From contig CAJQUW010002006.1 of NCBI GenBank assembly GCA_907163375.1, forward strand, positions 434,001 through 498,000: DNA of 64,000 nucleotides, read 5' to 3'. Position numbers and translations under genes: made by a program. This document shows, piece after piece, positions 1 to 10,849 of the stretch. This stretch comes from Prostheceraeus crozeri (lineage: Eukaryota > Platyhelminthes > Polycladida > Euryleptidae). Every line of letters starts with the position of its first letter. Position 1 is the first letter of the stretch. The notes under the pieces are model-generated. The model did no database searches and was not told where the DNA came from. It saw nothing but the letters and a program-made list of their open reading frames with translations.

Positions 1-223
1 CTTGTATTGACTTAATAGCTGTCATTCTCTTTCGATATAGGATTTTTCCTATCAATGCAAAAATGTTCACAAATGCAGTTTATGATTTTTTTAATAATTA
101 TCATAATTGCGTGTGCAGAGCACGTCATAGTGACTTCCAACAATGTTATGAATTCCACTTCTGTCACCAAAGGGTTATTTTAGGATTCTAGGTGAAAAGC
201 AGGATGTGTAGCCTCTAATGATA
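1..223. other. no gene recognised
   Basis: AT-rich sequence with no convincing ORF, RNA gene or repeat that I can name. Confidence 0.5.
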
Positions 224-314
224 AAGAAGTGGTCGAAGATGCCAAGTTTATCCAAATTCTTATTGCAACTTTTAATACGAATTTGGATAAACTTGGCATC
301 TCCGACCACTTCTT
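224..314. repeat. perfect-looking hairpin, 36-bp arms
   Basis: The arm at 224-259 (AAGAAGTGGTCG, one variable base, then GATGCCAAGTTTATCCAAATTC split across the line) is the reverse complement of 279-314, with a loop of about 19 bp. The only difference I see is one base near the middle. This is the shape of a small foldback element or the remnant of one. It lies just upstream of a LINE tail on the same strand. Confidence 0.8.
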
Positions 315-517
315 ATTCATTCTGCCGCACCCTGTAAATATGTATAAAAACGTATAAACGTTTTCGTCCCCGTGCGGCGAGAGCTATCTGTCGACATAAC
401 CAGATTTCACCCTTTGCAGGTAGCAGAGATGAATATGCTCGTTTCCACTGAAGAGGGTGGATGGAACGAGAAACGAGAATGCTAGGAGGCGAGTGGAGGT
501 GAATGGGGGGGATGAAG

Positions 518-780
518 GATAATTTGACAGAGAGACGTATGAGATGGTTAGGCATGTTGTGAGGAGAGAAGAAGACTATGTTTGAGAAAAATGAGACAAC
601 TGAAAGCCGGGAAACGGATGAGAGGGAGGCCGAAGAGAAGATGGAAGGATTGCTTAGCGGAAGATTTGAAGAAAATCTGAACGAAAGAGAACGATGGTTA
701 GATTGAGTGCATTTGAGGAAGAAAATCCACATCGGTGGCAACTTTTGAAGTTGGAAGAAGGCCCGTAGGAGTGGATGGTC
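518..780 (+). pseudogene. LINE reverse-transcriptase C-terminal tail, decayed
   Basis: Two frames together show the tail that follows the RT domain in many RTE/Dong-like non-LTR retrotransposons. Positions 518-559 read TERRMRWLGML, matching the usual R-LRWLGHV-RR. Positions 588-678 read KRMRGRPKRRWKDCLAEDLKKI, matching the usual RGRPRKRW-D-V--DL (shown here as two short runs: KRMRGRPK then RRWKDCLAEDL). The two stretches are one frame apart and each ends in a stop, so at least one frameshift and two stops are present. No RT catalytic core is visible upstream, so the copy is 5' truncated. The clade is inferred from this tail alone. Confidence 0.7.
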
Positions 781-914
781 GTAAACACTACTTATGATAA
801 TTTTTACGCATCTATGAGCTTAAATGATTTCTTTTCATACTATCTTTCTTGCATTTAATTTCTAAAAATCATGACTGAGTATGGAATCATGTTTATAGAG
901 ATCAGCTGATCGGT

Positions 915-1070
915 GTCACACATACGTCTGCTGTGATTGTGTTTGTGACGATGAATTGTTCAGTATTTCCACGCATGCTACTGCTGTGATTGTGTTTGTG
1001 ACGATGAATTGTTCATTGTCACACGCATGCTACTGCTGTCATTGTGTACACGACGATGAATTGATTAATG
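915..1070. repeat. three imperfect ~52-bp tandem repeats
   Basis: The words CTGTGATTGTGTTTGTGACG and GATGAATTG recur at about 931, 984 and 1,036, giving a period of 52-53 bp. Units two and three also share ACGCATGCTACTG. The third unit is the most diverged. I see no coding potential. Confidence 0.75.
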
Positions 1071-1937
1071 TTGACTTATGACAAAATTTTCACGTTCAAC
1101 TGTATAAATATTGCATTTGACGAAGTGAAGGATACTTTATTATAAGAACAACATATATAAGTTAATGGTACATACCTGCTATTTAAGGCTAGGATACGTA
1201 TCTGTACAAGAAAAGAAGGAATTATTATGGAGAATGATGTGTGACTATTATTAACTATCTGGGAATAAGGCACGCGTAAAACTGAAGCTGGGCACATTAT
1301 CAATTCAAAGACTTACTATTGCATCTGTACATCAAATTCACGATTTTGATGTCATAGAAACTTAGGCCAATTCTTTGACCAATTCTGTGCTGTTGACTTG
1401 AGTTCAAGGTTTCAATTGTGTTTGATCCGTTGATTGAGTAGGCCTAAATAAATAAAAACAATTAGATCGATAAAGCACATAGAAATGGAATGCACCTTTC
1501 GAAAGAAAGTTAAATTTCATGCATTCAACAATAGTGCACAAGAATGGCACGTATTTTCACTCAGATACACTTATCATTGGGTTAGAATCAGTCGCGCATC
1601 TAATTCTGAGCTTTTCATTTCTTACTTCCCCGACTGTGCCGAGAATTTGATTCAATTATCATTTAACTCAACTTCTGATGAACAATACATTTCTGTGATG
1701 AAACGGGTCAGTTTACAGAATCAATGACACATCAAAGAGCTATTCTTATTAACAACAGAATTCTGTTGGCTGAATAATAATATCTTTATCGCTCATGCAT
1801 TCCTGTGACTTTCTTCAAATGATCACCTTGATAACTTCTTATTCAAAGACTTCAGATAATTGCAATCAAGTTTTGGTGATGAAAAAACTCCATAGAAATC
1901 CATCACTTGAGATGTGTTGCTTTTGATATCAATTTAG
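1071..1937. other. no gene recognised
   Basis: AT-rich unique-looking sequence. ORFs of 75-80 codons occur on both strands, but none shows a known motif, a splice context or codon structure I would defend. Confidence 0.5.
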
Positions 1938-2172
1938 ATAATGCATGATTTTGCAAGGCTTTCTATGTCCACAGGTTAATAAGTTCCACGAAGCAGGTAA
2001 TTATTTTCCTGGGTGGAAATTATTAACCTGATGCAGACTTCTATGAAAAAAGTCATGCATTATAGCAGATAATGCATAGATTTCTTCGGTCATTATTTGT
2101 CATGATAACCTCGAACCTGCGGCTCTCGGTAATTATAGCAATAATGACCTCAAATCTATGCATTATCTGTTA
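1938..2172. repeat. two adjacent small foldbacks (MITE-like)
   Basis: AGATAATGCATAGATTT with GGTCATTATT (about 2,068-2,097) is mirrored by AATAATGACC with AAATCTATGCATTATCT (about 2,141-2,170). Immediately left, a second pair is built on the same TAATGCATGA word (about 1,937-1,955 and 2,048-2,065). The two palindromes share their terminal word, so they may be diverged relatives inserted one beside or inside the other. Confidence 0.65.
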
Positions 2173-2601
2173 CAGAATCGAAGGAGAAAGCAGACAATAC
2201 CATAGATAGAAGCTCCATGTTGCAGTGAAGGTTGAAAGCATTGAAGATTATCTATTGAATCAATCAATATTATTTGAACAATTTCCGTACTGATATTGCA
2301 AATTATCAGATTAGAGATTTCCACAGAACACTTCCCCAGGAGGTTGATATTATTTCTAAGATGAACAAAATTATGAACAAGAGAGCTTGTCTATTTATGT
2401 GTTTTCTCAGAAATTGCCCTTTGTACATCAAAGGCAGCTGTGTCAATTATTATTTTATTATTTCACGAAAAGATTTATGTGACATTTACGTCTCGGGGCA
2501 AGACTTCAAGGGCACAAGAAAAAACGCAGCAAAACAAATTCGATCGACGTCACAGGAGAGAGGCAAATGTTAGAAAATGAGAAACAAACAAAAACATATC
2601 A
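2173..2601. other. no gene recognised
   Basis: A 99-codon ORF on the plus strand (2,274-2,573) has no motif that I recognise. Nothing else stands out. Confidence 0.45.
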
Positions 2602-2835
2602 TTAGTGACTGAAGGCAGTACGCAGGAGTTCGGATTTCAGGGCCCTCTTGAAGGAAGGGACTGAGGGAGCCGCTTTGACACTATCCCGCAGACTGCTCCA
2701 CACGCGGGCAGCCGCGATCGGGAAGGCCCTGGCACCGACAGTCTTCAGGCGGGAGGTTGGGACAAGCAGCTGGGATGGAGGACACACGATGCTCCTCCCC
2801 GAAGGCACTTGAACGCGAATACCGCCAATTGACAC
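2602..2835 (-). pseudogene. non-LTR retrotransposon 3'-end fragment (CR1/Jockey-type tail)
   Basis: The 77-codon minus-strand ORF carries the conserved end of many LINE pol proteins: LLVPTSRLKTVGARAF, then PIAAARVWSSLRDSVKAA, then SFKRALKSELLRTAF. This is the familiar 'R-LVVP-SRLKTVG-RAF--AAP-LWNSLP----A-SL--FK--LKT-LF' tail. It ends with its own stop. Nothing of the RT core lies upstream on that strand, so this is a strongly 5'-truncated copy, which is normal for LINEs. The tail is a hallmark of the group but does not fix the clade. Confidence 0.85.
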
Positions 2836-3932
2836 CGGTAATATTTATCTTCAGATATTATACCGGTTCCATAGTACTATTCGATTGATGTGAAATTACA
2901 TGAAATGTGACTACTACTCGTGTAATTATTTATTTACACTGTTCATATTGTCTGGTCGTGTCCTGTAAATAATTGCTAAAATGGTTGATGAACAAATACT
3001 TGTAGTGCAACTAATAGATAGACGTGTTAATCACGAATTTCTTGTCATTCTGATCTCACATCGTCTGTCAAGCCTGCGAAAGAAAACAAAACATCCGCTG
3101 TTAGTTGTTGGATCTGTTCCACACACAATTAACCGCTATTGGCTGGAGCATAGCGAAAGTAATAATTCTTTATTCATCAATTGCGCATTAACAGAATTCT
3201 GCAAGCTGAGACAGCAACACATTTCTCGATCAAGACGTCGCATGGCTGCCACAGTGGCTCAATAACTGGTAGCAAATATTGAATCGGATGAATGGCGAGA
3301 TCGATGCCCTTCTGCTCCTCAATGTGCCCTCTTGAAATTGACTGAGCCTTGCAACGACAGTGATATTTTTGTCACAGCTGAAAACTATTTTACCTTTAGC
3401 TCTTGAGTCAAAAGTCTTCTTCACAGGAAGACTGTTGGGAACAGCAAGTCTGAAAAGACGAGAAATCCCCAGAGAAGCTGCGCAATGTCGAACCTGAAAA
3501 TCAAATGCCTCTTGCTCACAAGCCAACGCAACAAAAACAAGAAACGGTGATTATCTTATGCACTTAGCACGAAACCGCGGAAACTCACAGAAACGATCCA
3601 AAATGCAAGTCTTCACAAAGTTGAACAGCACAATGAAAATGATGAGATTGCATTCCACCAAGGCCGCTTGCTGGGTTTTACAATTTCTTGAATATCTAGT
3701 CATTGAGATAATTAATGAAACAAACTGTCATTGGCTTGAATCGAAGTTTGTTTCATTTTTTCTCAGGTATGATGCAATATCTCGCTTTCTATGTATTACC
3801 ATTCAACACATTAGCGAATGGAGAAAGATCTATGGTGGTCAAATTTCAAATTTTGATATCGATACAACTGTCACAATTGCTTTTACAAATTGAACATAAA
3901 CGTGAGCTGAAATCTAGCTTTTGTAGAATAAA
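2836..3932. other. no gene recognised
   Basis: Several overlapping ORFs of about 90-110 codons occur on both strands (for example 2,981-3,265 plus and 3,230-3,526 minus). They contradict each other and show no domain. The stretch ends at the start of a Tc1-like transposase. Confidence 0.45.
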
Positions 3933-4968
3933 ATGGCACACGATCAGTTTACCAAAGGTATGGAAAAAGGACCAAGGGTAAAGTTGACCAAAGGTATGGC
4001 TATTGGAATGATTCGTTGTGGTAGAAGTTGTGCGAGTGTTGCCGAAGAGCTGCAACTATCGAGTCGTTGTTTGGAGGTGGTGGTGTCGATGGAAAGCAGA
4101 AGGAGATGTTAAAAAGAAGAAGGGATCTGGTCGACCGAGAAAGTCTGCAGAAAGGACAGACGCACGTCTAGTTTTAGCTGCAAAGAGGAATAGATTTGTG
4201 TCAGCCCCAAAGCTAGTCGTACACTGGAAGAGTGCCTCAAACATAGACTGTAGCGTTCGAACGGCTTACCGAAGATTGCGAGAAGCTGGAATTCAATTGC
4301 GACGACTAGCTGTCCTAATTCCATTGAGTTTTGAGCACCGCAGAAGACGAGTTGCCTGGTATGATACCCATCGCTCATGGAATGACTATCACTGGCAGAA
4401 AGTCTTGTGGACCGATGAATCGAGATTCACTCTGGATTTCAATAACGGTCGTGTCAGAGTGCATCGTCTTCCAGGTGAACGCTTTGCCCCATGCTGTATT
4501 AAAGAACACGACAGATATGGTGGTGGAAGTGTTATGGTGTGGGGTGGCGGACGAACGACAGCAGTCATCATCAAAGCCACGTTGACTGGAGAGAGCTATC
4601 TCAATGAAATTGTGCTTCCTGTTGTTGCCCCAGTGGTCAGGGTGGAGGATCTCGTCTTCCAAGACGACAACGCAAGACCACATCGCTCCTCAACTGTCAT
4701 TGCCACTGTTAGAAGACTGAACATTCAAACCCTTGACTGATATGCACGCTCTCCTGCCATGTCACCCATTGAGCAAGTCTGGGACGAGCTTGGGCGGCGA
4801 ATGAGAGACCGCTATTCACTTCCACCAGTGTCCCTGAAGATTCTCTCTGAAAGACTGACAGAGCAGTGGCTTCTCCTTGAAACATTCTTCATTCAGAAAT
4901 TTTGTGAATCCATGCCATCTCGGATTACTGAATGTATTGGAGCTAGAGGGAGGCACACGCGCTATTAA
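3933..4968 (+). pseudogene. Tc1/mariner-like transposase, nearly whole, two breaks
   Basis: Cut-and-paste transposase of the Tc1/mariner superfamily (DNA binding followed by an RNase-H-fold DDE nuclease, targeting TA). I place the start at ATG 3,933. From there the frame gives a first helix-turn-helix (GMIRCGRSCASVAEELQLSS). A one-base shift near 4,070 leads into the main frame from 4,018. That frame has the GRPR-like AT-hook (GSGRPRKS), a second HTH (KLVVHWKSASNIDCSVRTAY), the first catalytic Asp in VLWTDESRF, the second in FQDDNARPHR, and the third residue, Glu, in SPIEQVWDELGRR. The ending RGRHTRY matches the usual Tc1 C-terminus. A TGA at 4,738-4,740 replaces the Trp expected in 'LDWPARSP'. 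I could not find the terminal inverted repeats. With only two lesions it is a fairly recent fossil. Confidence 0.88.
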
Positions 4969-4971
4969 AGT

Positions 4972-7120
4972 AGAATCTGCGTTGTTTTTCTGTGCTAGCG
5001 AATTGGTGGAGATTGTGACTAAATTATCAAGGTATCATACATACATGTATATATACCAGTCAAAAATGAAAGAAGTTAAAGAAGTAAATGTTTCAAAAAA
5101 ATTGTCAATGAGTATACTTAGATGTATTGTGCCGGAATTCCGGGGTCCCTGCGAAAGGGATGAACATGCAAAGTGCCAAAACGCACACATTTTTTGTTGT
5201 ACATTGAAAAATTGCTTTGCTGCAAAGTATAGCGATCTGCAAGCGGATAACACATTTCAATCCTCCCACGTTACGCAGATAAACCCTGAAATCGGGTCAT
5301 CCGAGGAGCGGAGACGATGTGAAATGTCAAATATGACGAAGGTGATGTGCTGTGAGTGAAAATCAGGTGCTGCCTATTTCCTCGATCTGCCTTCTGTAAA
5401 CCTTAACGCGTTGTTTCAACCAGAGTAAGCTCCGTCATCTTGCGATAGATAAACTTGTGTAGAAGCTGTCAGAGGCCTACAATTTGTGGCTATGAGTTTA
5501 CAAACGGTATCGAATGAAAGTGATTTTGTCATGATCCTTTCCACAATGTGATATGATTCCCATCATACGGTAAGTTCTCTGTTACAGTACCTCATCAAGA
5601 ATTTACACTCTCCATACTCGGCTGTCTGTTTAGCATTACCTAAACAACACGGCCCTCTGAATCAAGGCTTGAAGAATTTCGGCAATTGGCTTTCGAAAAA
5701 TCATCTGATCGCATCCATCTTATCTGTTTTCGCGTACTGACGCGCTCCGTTTCGCAATCAAATCTTGGATTCTGTAGCAGTTCTCTCATTCTATGTAGAC
5801 TCATAGTAGCGAAGAATACTTTCCGGTCTTGTACGTTCTTTGTTCCAAAGGCTTCGCAACGAATTTCCGGTTGACTGCCACCAAGGTGGAGAGGTCCGAT
5901 GAGTCAAATAAACTTTTGAGCTTCGTCGACTGCTGTGATGCTCTTAACCCTGTGGTAATTTCCCTGCTTTTCCTTTACCCTCGTTTGTGTACGCTACTAC
6001 GTTCACCGTTTTGTAGGCCTACCGCTACATCGTCGTTGGACGCTGAGCCGTTACTACCGCTTTGGCTACTAAGATGTACGCCCATCGCAGACATCTCGCT
6101 GCTTTCATCTCAATCCTCTTCCATGACGGATGGTTGCTCATAATCATCAGCAGATCTATTCCACTGCATTTGTGGCCGTATTCTGATGCTGTCTTTCCAT
6201 CACTGTTTTGACTTGAATCTTAATTATCCAAAGAGTGTTTTTCAATACTCGGGTCATGACAAAATAGCAGAAATCTCATTGGTTGCCATGATTGCACAAA
6301 CCCCTCGCTACCGCCGATATGCACCGCAGACACTGCGATCAACGAAAGGATTCAACGTGAATGTATCATCTTCTTCATGCAGAACTACTATGTCGATGAT
6401 TGGCCAAGTGTTGAACGTTTTAAAGAAACTGTTTAGCATTCCAAGCCATATATTAATGACATAGTAGAATATTGTGATGCAGAACTTCATTGCATGTATT
6501 CATATACGCAAAGGCAAGTCGTTATGGCAACCTACCATAATATCTTTGCTGGATTTTCAAATTGGACAATGATATTTTCAAAAATGATGCACTGTATGAA
6601 GAAAATGCATAATGTCCATACTCAGGCAGTCAGAAGATTGCTATTGATTATGGTGAATTTGCGTCAGATTTTGTTTTCATTATGCTGCTGGTATGGGCAT
6701 TGGTATTTGAAACGTGAAGGCTTCACCTTATTTCGGTAAACAAACCTGGACCCCATGCAGGAAAGTTGTGATTTTTTGATATTGTTAATTCAAAGTGATA
6801 ATCCAGTACCTGTACTTTGCAACGACTGTGATCAATTAGGATTTCTGTGTATCAACAACAAAGTCATAAACTGTCAGAGGACAGTATGAAAGCACTTGAT
6901 GTTTGCAATTGCTTCGAAAACTACGTGGACCCCAGCGGAATCGGAGGGTTAAAACGACGATGGAAGAGAATCACACAATGGAGAACTGGTAATCAGATCA
7001 CTAACTGAACGTGCTGTTCATGCAGCTGATTCAATAATTATTAATAATAATTAATCAATAAGACGAAAATTTCAGTTAAATGCATGAGTGAAAAAAACCG
7101 CATAGAGGCCTGTGAAGGAA
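4972..7120. other. no gene recognised
   Basis: About 2.1 kb without a feature that I can defend. ORFs of 60-160 codons occur (4,877-5,359; 5,829-6,143; 6,186-6,464) but have no recognisable domain. The first runs out of the transposase tail in another frame. A possible but unproven transposon remnant lies around 6,300-6,500. Confidence 0.4.
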
Positions 7121-7197
7121 TGTCAACTTTTAAAAAAAATTTGCTTCATGAGACTCAATTCAGTCTCATGAAGCAAATTAGCTTGTTAAAAGTTAAT
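7121..7197. repeat. short strong hairpin
   Basis: AATTTGCTTCATGAGACT at about 7,139-7,155 is mirrored exactly at 7,162-7,179 around a 6-bp loop. Weaker complementarity (AACTTTTAAAA / TTAAAAGTT) extends both arms. This could be a foldback remnant or a cruciform-prone site. Confidence 0.8.
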
Positions 7198-7344
7198 TAA
7201 AAGGATTATGACTTGCATGTTTTTGGATAAGAAAGACCGTTGTTGAAGTTCCACTAAATTTTGAAGATGTGCAAGGTGTAGCGTTTCTGATTTGATCTGG
7301 CCTGTTAAACATACTGGTCAGCTCAGCTATCACATCATGCACAG

Positions 7345-7437
7345 TAGAGAGAGATCGAGATTGAGAGAAAGAGAAAGGAGAAGATGGAAGAGGGGGAGAA
7401 GAAAAAGAAGAAGATAGAGAAAGAGTACTAGAGGAGA
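7345..7437. other. polypurine tract upstream of the minisatellite
   Basis: About 90 bp is almost entirely A and G on the plus strand (GAGAGAGAT, GAAAGGAGAAGATGG, GGGGGAGAAG, AAAAAGAAGAAG). Such tracts can form triplex (H-)DNA. It ends about 120 bp before the first minisatellite unit. Confidence 0.7.
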
Positions 7438-7559
7438 AATTACATAATGCAATAATTCAAAGATAAATGCATGTAGGGGAAGTGTGATCAATCAAAATTG
7501 ACTAAAAATACTAAATGGATAAGAGTACAAACGCATGATGCTGATTTGAACACTCGAGA

Positions 7560-10500
7560 AAGCCAAACAGTGACGTCTGAGCATGTACGAAATGTGACGT
7601 CCTGAGGATGTACGAAATGTGACGTCCTGGGGATGTATGGAATGTGACGTCTTGAGTATGTTGGAATGCGACGTCCTGAGGATGTACGAAACGTGACGTC
7701 CTGAGGATGTAGGGAATGTGACGTCCTCAGTATGTTGGAATGTGACGTCCTAAGGATGTACGGAATGTGACGTCCTGAGGATGTACGGAATGTGACGTCC
7801 TGAGGATGTACGGAGAGTGACGTCCTAAGGATGTATGAAATGTGACGTCTGAGAATGTACGGAATGTGACGTCCTGAGGATGTACGAAATAAGACGTCGT
7901 GAAGATGTACGGAATGTGACGTCCTGAGGATGTTGGATTGTGACGTCATGAGGATGTACGAAATGTGACGTCCTGAGGATGTACGAAATGTGACGGCCTG
8001 AGGATGTACGGAATGTGACTTCCTGAGGATGTACGAAATGTGACGTCCTGAGGATGTAGAGAATGTGACGTCCTGAGGATGTACGAAATGTGACGTCCTG
8101 AGGATGTACGAAATGTGACGTCCTGGGGATGTATGGAATGTGACGTCCTGAGGATGTTGGAATGTGACGTCCTGAGGATGTAGGGAATGTGACTTTCTGA
8201 GTATGTTGGAATGTGACGTCCTGAGGATGTAGGGAATGTGACGTCCTGAGTATGTTGGAATGTGACGTCCTGATGATGTACGGAATGTGACGTCATAGGG
8301 ATGTACGAATGTGACGTCCTGAGGATGTTGGAATGTGACGTCCTGAGTATGTTGGAATGTGCCGTCCTGAGGATGTACGGAATGTGACGTCCTGAGGATG
8401 TACGAAATGTGACGTCCTGAGGATGTTGGAATGTGACGTCCTGAGGATGTACGGAATGTGACGTCCTGAGGATGTAGGGAATGTGACGTCCTGAGTATGT
8501 TGGAATGTCACGTCCTGAGGATGTACGGAATGTGACGTCCTGAGTATGTTGGAATGTGACGTCCTGAGTATGTTGGAATGTGACGTCCTGAGAATGTACG
8601 GAATGTGACGTCCTGAGGATGTTGGAATGTGACATCCTGGGGATACACGGAATGTGACGTCCTGAGGATGTACGAAATGTGACGTCCTGAGGATGTACGG
8701 AATGTTACGTCCTGAGGATGTACGGAATGTGACGTCCTGAGTATGTTGGAATGTCACGTCCTGAGGATGTACGGAATGTGACGTCCTGAGTATGTTGGAA
8801 TGTGAGATCCTGAGTATGTTGGAATGTGACGTCCTGAGGATGTTGGAATGTGACATCCTGGGGATGCTGGAATGTGACGTCCTGAGGATGTACGGAATGT
8901 GACGTCCTGAGGATGTACGGAATGTGACGTCATAGGGATGTACGAATGTGACGTCCTCAGTATGTTGGAATGTGACGTCCTGAGTATGTTGGAATGTGAC
9001 GTCCTGAGGATGTTGGAATGTGACATCCTGGGGATGCACGGAATGTGACGTCCTGGGGATGTACTAAATGTGACGTCCTGGGGATGCACGGAATGTGACG
9101 TCCTGAGGATGTACGAAATGTGACCTCCTGAGGATGTACGGAATGTGACGTCCTGAGGATGTAGGGAATGTGACGTCCTGAGTATGTTGGAATGTCATGT
9201 CCTGAGGATGTACGGAATGTGACGTCCTGAGTATGTTGGAATGTGACGTCCTGAGGATGTTGGAATGTGACATCCTGGGGATGCACGGAATGTGACGTCC
9301 TGAGGATGTACGGAATGTGACGTCCTGGGGATGTACGAAATATGACGTCCTGGGGATGTACGAAATGTGACGTCCTGAGGATGTAAGAAATGTGACGTCC
9401 TGAGTATGTTGGAATGTGACGTCCTGGGGATGTACGAAATGTGACGTCCTGGGTATGTTGGAATGTGACGTTCTGAGGATGTTGGAATGTGACGTTCTGA
9501 GGATGTACGGAATGTGACGTCCTGAGGATGTTGGAATGTGACGTCCTGAGTATGTTGGAATGTGACGTTCTGAGGATGTTGGAATGTGACGTCCTGAGGA
9601 TGTTGGAATGAGACGTCCTGGGGATGCACGGAATGTGACGTCCTGAGTATGTTGGATTGTGACGTCCTGAGGATGTACGAAATGTGACGTCCTGAGAATG
9701 TACGAAATGTGACGTCCTGGGGATGTACGGAATGTGACGTCCTGAGGATGTACGGAATGTGACGTCCTGAGTATGTTGGAATGTGACGTCCTGAGGATGT
9801 TCGAATGTGACGTCCTGAGGATGTTGGAATGTGACGTCCTGGGAATGCACGGAATGTGACGTCCTGAGGATGTAGGGAATGTGACATCCTGAGTATGTTG
9901 GAATGTGACGTCCTGAGTATGTTGGAATGTGACGTCCTGGGGATGTACGGAATGTGACGTCCTGAGGATGTTGGAATGTGACGTCCTGAGGATGTTGGAA
10001 TGTGACGTCCTGGGGATGCACGGAATGTGACGTCCTGAGGATGTAGGGAATGTGACGTCCTGAGTATGTTGGAATGTGACGTCCTGAGGATGTTGGAATG
10101 TGACGTCCTGAGGATGTACGGAATGTGACGTCATAGGGATGTACGAATGTGACGTCCTGAGGATGTTGGAATGTGACGTCCTGGGGATGCACGGAATGTT
10201 ACGTCCTGAGGATGTAGGGAATGTGACGTCATAGGGATGTGCGAATGTGACGTCCTGAGTATGTTGGAATGTGACATCTTGAGGATGTACGGAATGTGAC
10301 GTCATAGGGATGTGCGAATGTGACGTCCTGAGTATGTTGGAATGTGACGTCCTGGGGATGCACGGAATGTTACGTCCTGAGGATGTAGGGAATGTGACGT
10401 CCTGAGTATGTTGGAATGTGACGTCTTGAGGATGTACGGAATGTGACGTCATAGGGATGTGCGAATGTGACGTCCTGAGTATGTTGGAATGTGACGTTCT

Positions 10501-10590
10501 GAGGATGTTGGAATGTGACGTCCTGGGGATGTACGGAATGTGACGTCCTGGGGATGTACGAAATATGACGTCCTGGGGATGCACGGGAGG
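7560..10590. repeat. ~123-unit minisatellite, 24-25 bp unit carrying TGACGTC
   Basis: The array is built from two main unit types that are intermixed along its length: TGACGTCCTGAGGATGTACG plus GAATG (25 bp) and TGACGTCCTGAGGATGTTGG plus AATG (24 bp). Variants include GGGGATGCACGG, GAGTATGTTGG, CATAGGGATGT and AGGATGTAGGG. The core TGACGTC is preserved in nearly every unit. The estimated copy number (about 3,030 bp / 24.6 bp) is about 123. Runs of the same variant order recur, for example the GAGTATGTTGG unit followed by CTGAGGATGTACG then CATAGGGATGTGCG near 10,240-10,330 and again near 10,410-10,490, which suggests multi-unit duplications. The unit has few stops on the minus strand in any frame, so very long ORFs appear (up to 523 codons). 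I treat those as a by-product, not genes. Confidence 0.97.
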
Positions 10591-10847
10591 CATCCTCGAC
10601 CGTCCGAACATTACAGTACGTCCCTGTGACATCACATGGCCGTCATCGTGTTCACTGGGATGATTTGCTGAAGCAGTCGATCAGCTGTGTTGAAATAGCA
10701 AGACACAATGGGGTTGAGTTACCAAACGTAGATAGTATGAAAAGCCAAGGAATCAGATTCCGGTATGATCCTCACCGAATAAAAGGCAAGAAAGAGCGAA
10801 ACTGTCCTAGTATTGAGTTTTCTGAACCAAAAAGTCCAAGTGAGTGA
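10566..10847 (+). CDS. hypothetical ORF, possible terminal exon
   Basis: An open frame begins inside the last minisatellite unit and runs to a TGA at about 10,845. From the internal Met at 10,638 or the earlier start at 10,626 it encodes about 73 residues: mixed hydrophilic sequence with HWDDLLKQSISCVEIARHNG and a basic stretch RIKGKKERNC. I recognise no domain. A possible acceptor (ACATTACAG) lies just upstream, so it might be a 3' exon. The composition looks more protein-like than that of neighbouring ORFs. It stops within a few bases of a MITE, so the true end may have been altered. It may also be chance. Confidence 0.3.
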
Positions 10848-10849
10848 TA

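Noticed and set aside
313-741. 142-codon minus-strand ORF
   Set aside because: It lies antisense to the LINE tail at 518-780 and has no motif, so it is a shadow.
2100-2125. tRNA-like B-box (GGTTCGAGG on the minus strand)
   Set aside because: No matching A-box, acceptor stem or anticodon arm could be built around it.
5035-5080. TACCAGTCAAAAATGAAAG as right TIR of the Tc1-like element at 3.9-5.0 kb
   Set aside because: It is oriented like a left end and I found no mirrored copy upstream of 3,933.
5686-6739. Series of 60-104-codon plus-strand ORFs
   Set aside because: No domain, no consistent splice sites and no codon pattern; they contradict minus-strand ORFs of similar quality.
7560-10590. 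CRISPR-like array
   Set aside because: Units are contiguous tandem repeats without spacers, and the genome is eukaryotic.
7488-10635. Very long minus-strand ORFs (up to 523 codons, repeating HPQDVTF / SGRHIP / LRTSHS)
   Set aside because: They are the translated 24-25-bp minisatellite. Stop codons are scarce in all minus frames of the unit, the frames interchange whenever a 24-bp unit follows a 25-bp unit, and no start, signal or splice context supports a gene.
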